Below, one piece after another: positions 16,384 through 24,308 of a stretch of 64,000 nucleotides of DNA. Origin of the DNA: Scatomonas sp963930955 (lineage in GTDB: Bacteria > Bacillota > Clostridia > Lachnospirales > Lachnospiraceae). The position numbers were made by a program, and so were the translations under genes. Within the stretch, counting starts at the first letter, position 1. Every line of letters begins with the position of its first letter. Below the pieces are notes generated by a model. The model saw nothing but the letters and a program-made list of their open reading frames with translations. It was not told the DNA's origin and ran no database searches. The stretch covers positions 930,001 to 994,000 of the forward strand of contig OZ006967.1 of the NCBI GenBank assembly GCA_963930955.1, written 5' to 3'.

Positions 16384-17589
16384 ATGCGGAAAATCATAAA
16401 ACTTGCTCTCTGCCTTGCCATTTTGCTCTGTTTCTGCCTGCAGTCACAGCAGGCTTACGCATGGGGAGACAGCGATGGCGGGCGGCCAAGCTATACGACC
16501 GACGAAGTTAATAATGGTGTATTGGGCGAGACGATTACGTTTAACTCGATCAGTGACAATCTTGCTCTTGGCGGCGATGAGAAGAATTTTGTGGGCGCAA
16601 GACGGGTTGACAGCGACTCTAACGTCTGGAACGCAAACACGATTGCCGCTGAAGATGGCGAAAGATATTACATCCGCATGTATGTCCACAATAACAATCC
16701 CGGCGGGGACGATGCAGTTGCAAAGGATACGGCGGTGCACTTTGATATTGCAGAAGGCATTGGCACCGAGGTGGAGGTGCAGGGGGTTATTACCAGCTCC
16801 AACTCTTCTCCTGCTGAATACTATGACAGCGTGCGTTTTACCAGCGATACCGCCTTCCATCTGGAATATGTGCCCGGCTCCGCATTCATAGAGAACAACG
16901 GGATTGCTGCAGGCGGCGGCATGGGGCTAAGCGATGAGATCGTGGAGGCAAAAAATAGTGTGCTAATTGGCTACGATGCGCTGGACGGCAATCTTCCCGG
17001 TGGGGATCCGTATGCTGCTTATGTAGGGATTGAGGTTAGAGTCGTTTATGATTACTCCTATATCGCGGAGACACAGGTGCGGCTGGCAGGCGATGACGAT
17101 GCAGCTTGGCAAAAAGAAGTTGCCGCCGAGATCAGCGATGAGGTGGAGTTCCAGATTGCCTACCAGAACCTTGAGACGGCGGCTGTCTTGGATGTGATGC
17201 TCAAAAGCGTGATGCCAGATGGGTTGGAATATGTGGAAGGCACGATGACGCTCTACAATTCCGCTCATCCGGAGGGCTTTGCGGTGGAGGATGGCACAGT
17301 GTTATTTTCTGATGGGATTAATATTGGCAGCTACGATAGTAACAGCAACGCCTATCTGCGCTTTAGGGCGAAGGTGGCAGACGACAGCCTGTCTGTTGGC
17401 GAAAATACGTTGGTCAACTGGGGGCAGATCGGGATTGGCTAGACTGTAAAGCAGGATTCTGCCAGCGTGATCGTCCGCAACGATTCGTTGCCAAATTTGT
17501 TGAGTGTTATTCTGCTGGGCGCAGCTGTAACCTTTGGCATCATCTTTGTAACCATTCGCGTGAAGATTTACCAGCAGAAGAAATCATAA
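16384..17589 (+). pseudogene. Secreted, C-terminally anchored surface protein with in-frame TAG
   Basis: Starts at ATG 16384 behind AAAGGAGG. Signal peptide: IKLALCLAILLCFCLQSQQAYA. The body has TITFNSISDN, then GDEKNFVGARR, then YYIRMYVHNNNPGGDD and a DUF11-like part (QIAYQNLETAAVLDVMLKSV, PDGLEYVEGTM), an architecture I associate with Candidatus Saccharibacteria. A TAG at 17440 follows GQIGIG. The frame then continues TVKQDSASVIVRNDSLPNLL with a transmembrane helix and basic tail to TAA 17587-17589. The protein is therefore truncated and unanchored, unless the TAG is read through. Confidence 0.7.
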
Positions 17590-17591
17590 AA

Positions 17592-17648
17592 AATGGCGGT
17601 GATGTGCAGGGCGGTTTGTGTGAGCCTCAGCACATTGCCGCTATTTTT
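17592..17648 (+). terminator. Terminator after the surface-protein gene
   Basis: Stem formed by GGCGG...TGTGC and GCACA...CCGC around a 22-nt loop, followed by TATTTTT. It lies 3 nt after the distal stop codon at 17589, which supports the view that the gene originally extended past the TAG. Confidence 0.65.
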
Positions 17649-17661
17649 CTGGCGATTTTGC

Positions 17662-17688
17662 TTGTAAAAAGCTAAAGCATGGTATAAT
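17662..17688 (+). promoter_or_regulatory. Promoter of structured leader copy 1
   Basis: TATAAT at 17683-17688 within GCATGGTATAATTGAT, preceded by TTGTAA (17662-17667, 15-bp spacer) or TTGCTT (17658-17663, 19 bp). The upstream sequence GGCGATTTTGCTTGTAAAAA is repeated inverted upstream of leader copy 2, so the two promoters are diverged duplicates facing away from each other. Confidence 0.6.
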
Positions 17689-17862
17689 TGATTTGTAAAA
17701 TCCAATTATTATAGACAAACATTAGCGTGTGCTGTAGAAAAACGGCACTGTGTGGTTTGACGACAGCCTGCGCTAGGTTTGTTGATTGGATTTTACGACG
17801 CCATACGGTGTCGTTTTTGTTTGACGGACACCGCGAGCAAAAGTAACAAAGGAGGAACGGTG
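17689..17862 (+). ncRNA. Structured 5' leader, copy 1 (attenuator plus hidden RBS)
   Basis: A long stem pairs GTAAAATCCAAT with ATTGGATTTTAC, an inner one ACAAACATTAGCG with CGCTAGGTTTGT, and an apical one GCTGT with ACAGC. A terminator hairpin ACGACGCC/GGTGTCGT followed by TTTTTGTTTG comes next. Finally GACACCG can pair with CGGTGTC, which contains the GTG start and encloses AAAGGAGG in its loop. GACACCG can also pair with GGTGTC of the terminator, so alternative folds are possible. Confidence 0.6.
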
Positions 17863-19505
17863 TCTAGGCAAGACAAACATCAAATTGCAGCCGCACCTAG
17901 AGTTGCAATACGTAAAAACAAGCTATTATCTCGTAAGTCTCTCATTCTAATACCTACAGCAGCCACACTCGGCATCTTGGCTCTGGTTTCTGTCTTGTTT
18001 ACTAGTGCCGATGCTGCATCCAATACCTATGCTGCTAACCTCGGCAGCCAAATCACTACCGAGGTTGATGGTCAATACTATGTAACGCTAACCGCACCTG
18101 ATGTTAACTTTTCTGTTTCCCCCAGTAAGAATGAGAATGCTGCCAAACAACGTATAGACGTAGCGTCATTTCGGCAAGTATCCCCGTGTATTATGCCGCT
18201 AACGTAGATACCTCCATCCCATCTGGCTCCTATTCTAACCGTATGACCTACTCTGCGGTAGTGGATGGAGGTATTACGGCAGAAGCGACGCTGACATCGA
18301 TTAAGGTGGACGGGCAAGAAGTCAGTGAGCTTCAGGGTGGCAAGGCCAACACTATTTTTGTAACCACTAACCTAATGGCGCAACCTTACGGTACCCCTCG
18401 TGTTTATTACAGAACCACAAGCCCGACAGGCTATGCAGAATGTGGCGACGTAATAGTTTCTAGCAATGAATCTGGCTATATGACTGTCCAGTGTACCGCT
18501 ACTCCCAGCCAAGGAGCTACTGGCGTAACGCTGTATATTACGCCTAAAGGGAGTGAAAATGATGTGTTTTGTGCGGACGGAACATACCCAGCCGGATCCA
18601 GCCAATGTGAAATGGGTGAATGGAAGTGGGGAGAGTTTGTGGTGGCATTGCCAAATATCTCTGAGCCTGCGCCTGACCTTAGCGACATTCCCGGTTCCTG
18701 GGATGAGATCAAATACATGCAACATATGACTTCGGACATTTGCGCCATGGCCGATATTGGTGACGCTAAGCAGTTGATTGATGTACGCGATGGCAAAAAG
18801 TATTGGATAGCAAGACTAGTAGACGGCAACTGTTGGATGACTCAAAATCTGGATTTAGACTTTGTTGCTGGGAAAGAGCTTACTTCTGACACCAGCGATG
18901 TTAGAAGAAGTTGGGATCCTGGGACTACTACATTTACAAGTGACAATCCATTTAATGGCGACCCCAATGATGTCTTAGCGGTTTACAGTTGGGATCCTGG
19001 CGAAATTGTCTGGCGCAAAAGCGGAAATCAATGGCAGGATGTCTCTACGGGTTGGACGCCACTAGAAGCCATTGATGTGGATAACAACCCAATAGATACT
19101 AACAATAAAACTTATGACGCCCATTATCTTGCTGGGAATTATTACACTTATGAGGCGGCCGTTGCGGGAAGTGGCCCTTCCTACGAGGGTACGGCACTTG
19201 AGTCTATCTGTCCCAGACGCTGGTATTTGCCCTCTAGCAGCAGTAGTGGTAGTTTTTACTCTTTAATTTATCAAGCTTCTTTAACTGGCTCTACTATTAT
19301 AACGCCACCGTATTACTTTGTACGAGGTGGGTACTATAGGTCTACAAACCAATACGAAGTAGGTTCTGATGGCTACTATTGGATGGCTGACGCAGCTGAT
19401 GGTGATAGAGCTGATTTTCTTACTTTTAGCACTGGTACAATCCCATCAAGTTTTGGAGGGCGTAATGCCGGATACTCGGTGCGATGCGTCTCGCCAGCAG
19501 AGTAG
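17860..19505 (+). pseudogene. FISUMP-domain surface protein, frameshifted
   Basis: GTG 17860 (MSRQDKHQIAAAPRVAIRKN) follows the hidden RBS. A transmembrane segment (LILIPTAATLGILALVSVLF) anchors the protein, with a long extracellular part after it. The frame shifts near 18161: frame one ends QRIDVASFRQV, while the natural continuation ISASIPVYYAANVDTSIPSG is one base out. The C-terminal ~230 residues carry a FISUMP-type domain (KYMQHMTSDICA, YWIARLVDGNCWMTQNLDLD, ICPRRWYLPSS, GYSVRCVSP). About 548 codons in all. This domain set is characteristic of Saccharibacteria surface proteins in my experience. Confidence 0.75.
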
Positions 19506-19515
19506 AGTATTTGTT

Positions 19516-19544
19516 CTTATCCCCGTCGGTTCTGGCGGGGATAT
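19516..19544 (+). terminator. Terminator after the FISUMP gene
   Basis: Stem ATCCCCGTC/GGCGGGGAT (19516-19524 and 19531-19539, one G-T pair) followed by ATTTT, 11 nt after the stop codon. Confidence 0.75.
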
Positions 19545-19681
19545 TTTGATACGCTTACCATTTTGCAAAGTAAAACCTGTAAAATCTTGTTATTATCTCA
19601 TTTTTCAAACAAAATTACAGAGATAGCAACTACAACTATGACTATCAGTGAATGATATTCAGGATGTCAGGGGACTAAATT

Positions 19682-19927
19682 ATGGCAGAGCATATATTTG
19701 AACAGTTGGCTCGTGAACATGGCATTACAGTAGAGGAAATGCGGGCGATTATTTCCACTTGAATTGAGAAAGAGTGGAATGATCCTGCCCCGGAAAAGCG
19801 GGCACAGTGGAGAAAAATCCCCTGCGCTGGAGAATTACCAACACCAGATGAATGGCTGCGGTATGCGGTAGAGAGAATCAGGGATGATGGTCGAGATGAA
19901 CTTATAAGAAAGTATTTGAATTGGTAA
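19682..19927 (+). pseudogene. Spo0A C-terminal-like small protein with internal TGA
   Basis: ATG 19682 behind AGGGG. It reads MAEHIFEQLAREHGITVEEM, then RAIIST, TGA at 19760, then IEKEWNDPAPEKRAQWRKIP and a helical end to TAA 19925. It resembles the short Firmicutes proteins annotated as sporulation initiation factor Spo0A C-terminal domain (LAxxHGvsxEExR, then W..PxP...WxxiPxxGExPTPEE). The stop falls at codon 27 and there is no sign of a recoding element, so it is probably inactive. Host-type sequence resumes here. Confidence 0.6.
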
Positions 19928-20016
19928 AATTACTGATGATGATTCAAAATTACTTCACAAACAATGACTTGCTTTCTTCGAGAAAGCGAAATATAATTGT
20001 GGTGGAGGCGAAGCCG

Positions 20017-20202
20017 ATGGATTATATGACATTGAAACAAGCAGGGGAAAAGTGGAAGATTTCTCCCCGACAAATCAATTACTACTGCTCAGATGGACGC
20101 ATTCCCGGGGCAGAGAAAATAGGACGGGTTTGGCTTATTCCCAAAGATGCAGAAAAGCCGAAAGACAAACGGAGGCGGGAAATAAAAGAATCTGCCCGGT
20201 GA
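20017..20202 (+). CDS. Small HTH DNA-binding protein
   Basis: A 61-aa excisionase-like winged-helix protein. MDYMTLKQAGEKWKISPRQI starts the HTH, followed by NYYCSDGRIPGAEKIGRVWL with the typical wing, then a basic tail. The start is placed at 20017 after GTGGAGG. It lies 17 nt before the LysR gene and may be co-transcribed with it. Similar small proteins often accompany MerR/LysR genes in Clostridia; target unknown. Confidence 0.72.
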   Translation: MDYMTLKQAGEKWKISPRQINYYCSDGRIPGAEKIGRVWLIPKDAEKPKDKRRREIKESAR

Positions 20203-20219
20203 GAGGAGTTGAAAGTTTT

Positions 20220-21119
20220 ATGTATAACCCACAATTAGAAACTTTTTTGTGTGTGGTAGAATGCGGCAGCTTTAACAAAGCCGCAGAGAAACTGTATATT
20301 TCCCCGCCGGCGGTGATCAAACAGATCAATTTGCTGGAAGAAAACCTGGATTTGCAGCTTTTTGTGCGCACCCATCGGGGCCTGCAGCTGACCGAAGCCG
20401 GAAAATCCCTGGCGCAGGACGCCAAATATATCATCCAATATTGCAAGGATTCCGTCACAAGGGCCAAAAACGCCATGAAACAGAGCGAGGACATCATCCG
20501 CATCGGCACCTCCCCCATGACGCCGGCCCAGGTGCTGGTGGTTCTGTGGCCAAAACTCCAGGAGGACTGCCCCGGTATCAAGTTCCAGCTGGTGCCTTTT
20601 GACAACACGCCTGAAAACGCCAGGGAGATCCTGGCCAACCTGGGGCAGAACATTGATGTGGTGGCGGGCATTTTCGATGAAACCATGCTGAACCTGCGCC
20701 GATGCGCCGGGCTGGAAATTTCCCGCGAACCCATCTGTGCGGCGGTGTCCATCCATCACCGCCTGGCGGCCAAAGACTGGCTGACAGTGCAGGATCTCTA
20801 CGGAGAGAAATTCATGTTGATGCGTCGGGAGTGGAGCCACTATGTGGACCTGCTGCGGGACGATCTGTGGAAAAACCACCCGCAAATCCAAATTGTGGAC
20901 TTTGATTTCTACGATGTAAACGCATTTAACCAGTGCGAAAACAACAACTGTGTGCTGATGGCTGTGCCGAAGTGGCAGTACGTCCATCCGCTTTTGAAGA
21001 TTTTACCGGTGGAATGGAACTACACCATTCCCTACGGCCTGCTTCACTCTCCCTCTCCGTCCCCTGCGGTCAAACAGTTCCTGCGGGCGGTGCAGAAGGC
21101 GACAGAACAAGGAAAGTAA
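20220..21119 (+). CDS. LysR-family transcriptional regulator
   Basis: A 299-aa LysR protein. The N-terminal HTH (LETFLCVVECGSFNKAAEKL, then YISPPAVIKQINLLEENL and RTHRGLQLTEAG) is followed by a type 2 periplasmic-binding-like effector domain (IRIGTSPMTPAQVLVVLWP onward). The RBS GAGAGGAG precedes ATG 20220. It is the nearest regulator to three blocks of a shared 40-bp element (21121, 25678, 32091) containing a GGT-N11/12-AAC LysR-like box, so it is the likely regulator of the redox island. The inducer is unknown. Confidence 0.9.
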   Translation: MYNPQLETFLCVVECGSFNKAAEKLYISPPAVIKQINLLEENLDLQLFVRTHRGLQLTEAGKSLAQDAKYIIQYCKDSVTRAKNAMKQSEDIIRIGTSPMTPAQVLVVLWPKLQEDCPGIKFQLVPFDNTPENAREILANLGQNIDVVAGIFDETMLNLRRCAGLEISREPICAAVSIHHRLAAKDWLTVQDLYGEKFMLMRREWSHYVDLLRDDLWKNHPQIQIVDFDFYDVNAFNQCENNNCVLMAVPKWQYVHPLLKILPVEWNYTIPYGLLHSPSPSPAVKQFLRAVQKATEQGK

Positions 21120-21120
21120 T

Positions 21121-21160
21121 AACCCAAAGGTAAATAGTACATAACGAATCGAGACTTCTG
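21121..21160 (+). promoter_or_regulatory. Shared 40-bp regulatory block, site 1
   Basis: AACCCAAAGGTAAATAGTAC followed by ATAACGAATCGAGACTTCTG. It aligns without gaps to 25678-25717 and 32091-32130. ATAAC and GAGACTTCTG are identical in all three. AGGT with the distal AAC forms a LysR-like spaced dyad. The last bases also form the left arm of the GAGACT/AGTCTC hairpin. Confidence 0.7.
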
Positions 21161-21180
21161 TTGGAGTCTCGTTTTTTTTA
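21151..21180 (+). terminator. Terminator or attenuator in the lipoprotein gene leader
   Basis: Stem GAGACT/AGTCTC with an 8-nt loop, followed by GTTTTTTTTA. It ends the LysR transcript. If the promoter lies in the shared block, it would instead be an attenuator ahead of the hydrolase gene. Confidence 0.65.
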
Positions 21181-21213
21181 TAATGAAGTCAGAATAGAAA
21201 GGATGGTGACACG

Positions 21214-22266
21214 ATGAAGGCGCAGGGAGTTCTGGCCATTGCGGTTTGCCTGCTGCTTTGTCTGACGGGATGTGCAGGCCGTGAACCGATAGAGACAACT
21301 TCTTCCGGGGAACCGCCGCCTGCCGGGAATACCGGCCTTTTAGATCACGCAGATTCCCAGCAGGAACCGGACAGCTTTGCGCCTGCGGATCAAATGGCAG
21401 AGCCGTTTACAACATCTACGCCCATTCAGGATGTAATGGATGATCCGGTTTTCGCAGGATATGGGCGGTTACTCTTTCCGGTGGATGACTGGTATATGAG
21501 CGGCAGTACCCTTGGAGATTTGCAGCTGACCTGGTACAACAACATCGACCCGGAGGAAACCGTGGAAATCGTCAATACCCTGTGGCAGAGGGCAAATGCC
21601 GGGGAAACGGTGTTTTACGACATTTACACCGACGAAGAAAAAGCCGCCGATCCGGAAAAGGAGGACACGGGGCTGTTCTTCTTCAAAGGTAAACCAGGGG
21701 CAAGATTTGCCGTATGCAATGCCGGCGGAGGGTTTGCCTATGTGGGGGCCATGCAGGACAGCTTTCCCCATGCGTTGGAATTATCCAAACGAGGCTACAA
21801 CGCCTTCGCTTTGATTTACCGCCCCGGAGCTCAAACAGCCTGTGAGGATCTGGCCCGAGCCATCAGCTTTATTTTTGAGCACGCGGAGGAACTGGAGGTA
21901 AACACCGACTGTTACTCGCTATGGGGCGGTTCGGCCGGAGGCCGTATAGCGGCCTGGCTTGGTTCCTACGGTCCGGCGGCTTTTGGCGGGGACGAATTGC
22001 CCAGACCAGGGGCCGTTATCATGCAGTACACCGGGCATAGTGACTACACAGAAAATGACCCTCCCACCTTCGCCTGTGTAGGGGAAAGGGATGGCATTGC
22101 AAACTGGCGCACCATGCAGCGGCGTATAGAAGCGCTGGATGCCTTGGGGATTCCAACCGAATTTCACCACTATCCCGGCCTGCCCCACGGATTTGGGTTG
22201 GGCACCGGCACGGTAGCAGAAGGATGGTTGGATGAAGCGGCCCAATTTTGGAAAGCGCAAATGTGA
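21214..22266 (+). CDS. Alpha/beta-hydrolase lipoprotein (esterase-like)
   Basis: A 350-aa lipoprotein. The signal ends in lipobox LTGC (Cys20), then a Pro/Ser-rich linker to about residue 75. The hydrolase domain has an oxyanion loop AGGG (170-173), nucleophile elbow GGSAGG (Ser240), a likely Asp in CVGERDG (near 290) and His in GLPHGFG (near 325). This matches the BD-FAE/acetylxylan esterase type. It acts outside the membrane on an unknown ester. It is first in an operon with the alcohol dehydrogenase and flavodoxin lipoprotein. Confidence 0.82.
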   Translation: MKAQGVLAIAVCLLLCLTGCAGREPIETTSSGEPPPAGNTGLLDHADSQQEPDSFAPADQMAEPFTTSTPIQDVMDDPVFAGYGRLLFPVDDWYMSGSTLGDLQLTWYNNIDPEETVEIVNTLWQRANAGETVFYDIYTDEEKAADPEKEDTGLFFFKGKPGARFAVCNAGGGFAYVGAMQDSFPHALELSKRGYNAFALIYRPGAQTACEDLARAISFIFEHAEELEVNTDCYSLWGGSAGGRIAAWLGSYGPAAFGGDELPRPGAVIMQYTGHSDYTENDPPTFACVGERDGIANWRTMQRRIEALDALGIPTEFHHYPGLPHGFGLGTGTVAEGWLDEAAQFWKAQM

Positions 22267-22315
22267 GCATCTTGTTGATCGAACAGAAAACATTTTACAG
22301 AAAGGAAGCAGCATT

Positions 22316-23482
22316 ATGAACAACTTTATTTTCCAAAACGCTACAAAGGTTTACTTTGGTAAGGGCTGTGTGAAAGAGTATCTGGCCTGCCTGACGAAAA
22401 ACGCCAATACCATTTTGCTCGCTTATGGCGGCGGTAGCATCAAGCGCAACGGCGTTTATGATGAGATCACCGACATTCTAAAGGAGACCGGCAAAAACAT
22501 CGTAGAGTTTTCTGGCATCATGTCTAACCCTACCTATGCCAAGGTACAAGAGGGTGCAAAACTGGCAAGAGAGAGTGGGGCTGATATGATTCTGGCCGTG
22601 GGCGGCGGCAGCACCATGGACTGCTGCAAAGCCGTTTCCCTGGCTGCCCGGTATGACGGGGACATTTGGGACGATTTCTGGGCACGCCCCGGCGTCATCG
22701 ACTTTGAGCCGCTGCCCCTGGGCGTGGTGGTTACGGTGGCCGGCACCGGAAGCGAGTGCAACGGCGGCGCGGTGATCACCAATGAGGAAAAGAAAGTCAA
22801 GACCGGACGGGACTATCCGGCCCTCAATCCCCGCTTTGCCCTGATGGACCCTACTTATACATTCTCTGTACCGAAAAAGCAGATGGCCTCTGGCAGCTTC
22901 GACATCCTGAGCCATATCATGGAGACCTATTTCAGTGAGCCCAACGAGGACAATGTTTCCGACGACATTATGGAGGCACTGATGAAAAGTGTCATCCGCA
23001 ACCTGCGCGCTGCCATGAAAAACCCGGAGGATTACACGGCCCGCTCCAACCTGATGTGGGACGCTACCATGGCGGAAAACCGGCTCATCAAGATGGGCAA
23101 AAAGTGTGACTTTGAGTGCCACAACATGGAGCACCAGCTGGGCGCTTATACCAACTGCAACCATGGCTGCGGCCTGGCGGTACTCCACCCGGTCTACTAC
23201 CGCCATATTTACAAGGAAGGGCTGCCCAAGTTTGTCCGGTTCTCCGAAAATGTATGGGGTATAGCCCGTGACGGGAAAACGGACGAGGAGCTGGCTCTGG
23301 CCGGTATTGACGCTCTGGCCGCCTTTATCAAAGAACTTGGCCTGCCAACCACGCTGAAAGAGCTGGGCGCAGACAAGGCGCTGCTGAAAGAAATCGCCGA
23401 CTCCTGCGGTATCTCTCAGGGCAGCTATAAACCCATGACCCATGAGAAAATTCTGGCAATCTTCCAGGAATGCTATGAATAA
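22316..23482 (+). CDS. Iron-containing alcohol dehydrogenase
   Basis: A 388-aa type III (Fe-dependent) ADH close to butanol dehydrogenase. NAD(P)-binding LAYGGGSIKRNGVYDEI and AVGGGSTMDCCKAVSLAA lie in the N-terminal domain; TVAGTGSECNGGAVITN follows. Metal-binding residues lie in DILSHIMETYF and MEHQLGAYTNCNHGCGLAVLHP. It reduces an aldehyde or ketone with NAD(P)H in the cytoplasm. The RBS AAAGGAAG fixes the start at 22316. It is embedded in the redox island beside flavodoxin and AKR genes. Confidence 0.9.
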   Translation: MNNFIFQNATKVYFGKGCVKEYLACLTKNANTILLAYGGGSIKRNGVYDEITDILKETGKNIVEFSGIMSNPTYAKVQEGAKLARESGADMILAVGGGSTMDCCKAVSLAARYDGDIWDDFWARPGVIDFEPLPLGVVVTVAGTGSECNGGAVITNEEKKVKTGRDYPALNPRFALMDPTYTFSVPKKQMASGSFDILSHIMETYFSEPNEDNVSDDIMEALMKSVIRNLRAAMKNPEDYTARSNLMWDATMAENRLIKMGKKCDFECHNMEHQLGAYTNCNHGCGLAVLHPVYYRHIYKEGLPKFVRFSENVWGIARDGKTDEELALAGIDALAAFIKELGLPTTLKELGADKALLKEIADSCGISQGSYKPMTHEKILAIFQECYE

Positions 23483-23513
23483 AATATTTAGAACTAAGAA
23501 AGGAACGATCGAC

Positions 23514-24212
23514 ATGAAAAAATTAGCAGCCATTTTTTTGAGCCTGGCGATGGTTTTGAGTCTGGCCGCCTGTGGCAACAGTTCATCCAATGAAACCAGC
23601 GCCCCGGAAACATCCGACTCCGCCGTTTCCAGCGAAACGCAGGAACCCAGCGCAGCGCCGGAATCCACAGAATCTGCAGAGCCCACAGAAGAACCTTCTT
23701 CTCAGCCGGAAACGGAAGGCGAGGAGGGAGGAACCCTGGTCGTCTATTATTCTGCTACCGGAAACACGGAGCAGGTAGCGAACTATATTGCGGACATCAC
23801 CGGTGGCGATTTGTTTGAACTGGAGCCGGTAGAGCCTTACACCAGCGATGATCTGGATTGGACGGATGACAACAGCCGCGTTTCTCAGGAATACTATGAT
23901 GAAAGCCTGCGGGATGTAGAGCTGGTAGCGGATACGGTGGAAAATTGGGACAGCTACGACACGGTATTCATTGGTTATCCGATCTGGTGGGGCATTGCAG
24001 CATGGCCGACGGATGGCTTTGTAGAAGCTAATGATTTCACCGGTAAAACAGTGATCCCATTCTGCACTTCTTCCAGCTCTGGTTTGGGTGATAGCGGTGA
24101 ATTACTGGCAGAATTGGCAGGTACCGGTGACTGGCAGGAAGGAATGCGTTTCCGTTCCAGTGCCAGTGAGGCAGATGTACAGGAGTGGATTGACAGCCTT
24201 AGTCTGTCCTAA
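23514..24212 (+). CDS. Flavodoxin-domain lipoprotein
   Basis: A 232-aa protein. Its lipobox LAAC (Cys20) is followed by a long Ser/Glu/Pro linker (21-72), then a flavodoxin domain with FMN-loop SATGNTEQVA (80-89) and GYPIWWGIAAWP. It is exported and membrane-anchored, so it would carry electrons on the outer face. Secreted flavodoxins of this kind are found in gut Clostridia with DUF362 and reductase genes. The start at 23514 follows AAAGGAACG; an upstream ATG lies at the ADH stop. Confidence 0.85.
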   Translation: MKKLAAIFLSLAMVLSLAACGNSSSNETSAPETSDSAVSSETQEPSAAPESTESAEPTEEPSSQPETEGEEGGTLVVYYSATGNTEQVANYIADITGGDLFELEPVEPYTSDDLDWTDDNSRVSQEYYDESLRDVELVADTVENWDSYDTVFIGYPIWWGIAAWPTDGFVEANDFTGKTVIPFCTSSSSGLGDSGELLAELAGTGDWQEGMRFRSSASEADVQEWIDSLSLS

Positions 24213-24249
24213 CTAATAAGCCAGAGCGGTTTATCCCGCCTGTTTACCA

Positions 24250-24298
24250 TACCGGCAGGCTCCGACCTTTTTTGGGCGGGGTCTGCCTATTTCTTTTG
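24250..24298 (+). terminator. Terminator before the MATE gene
   Basis: Extended imperfect stem GGCAGGCTCCGACC...GGGCGGGGTCTGCC with a T6 loop, followed by TATTTCTTTT. It separates the flavodoxin operon from the MATE exporter gene. Confidence 0.6.
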
Positions 24299-24308
24299 AA
24301 AGGAAGCG

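Noticed and set aside
17440..17442. TAG recoding or alternative genetic code
   Set aside because: Other genes in the block use normal stops, a neighbouring gene is also frameshifted, and Saccharibacteria are not known to recode TAG; simple decay is more likely.
22478..23686. 402-codon open frame on the minus strand
   Set aside because: Antisense to the well-supported iron alcohol dehydrogenase and flavodoxin genes; it is a by-product of GC-rich third positions and has no recognisable domain.
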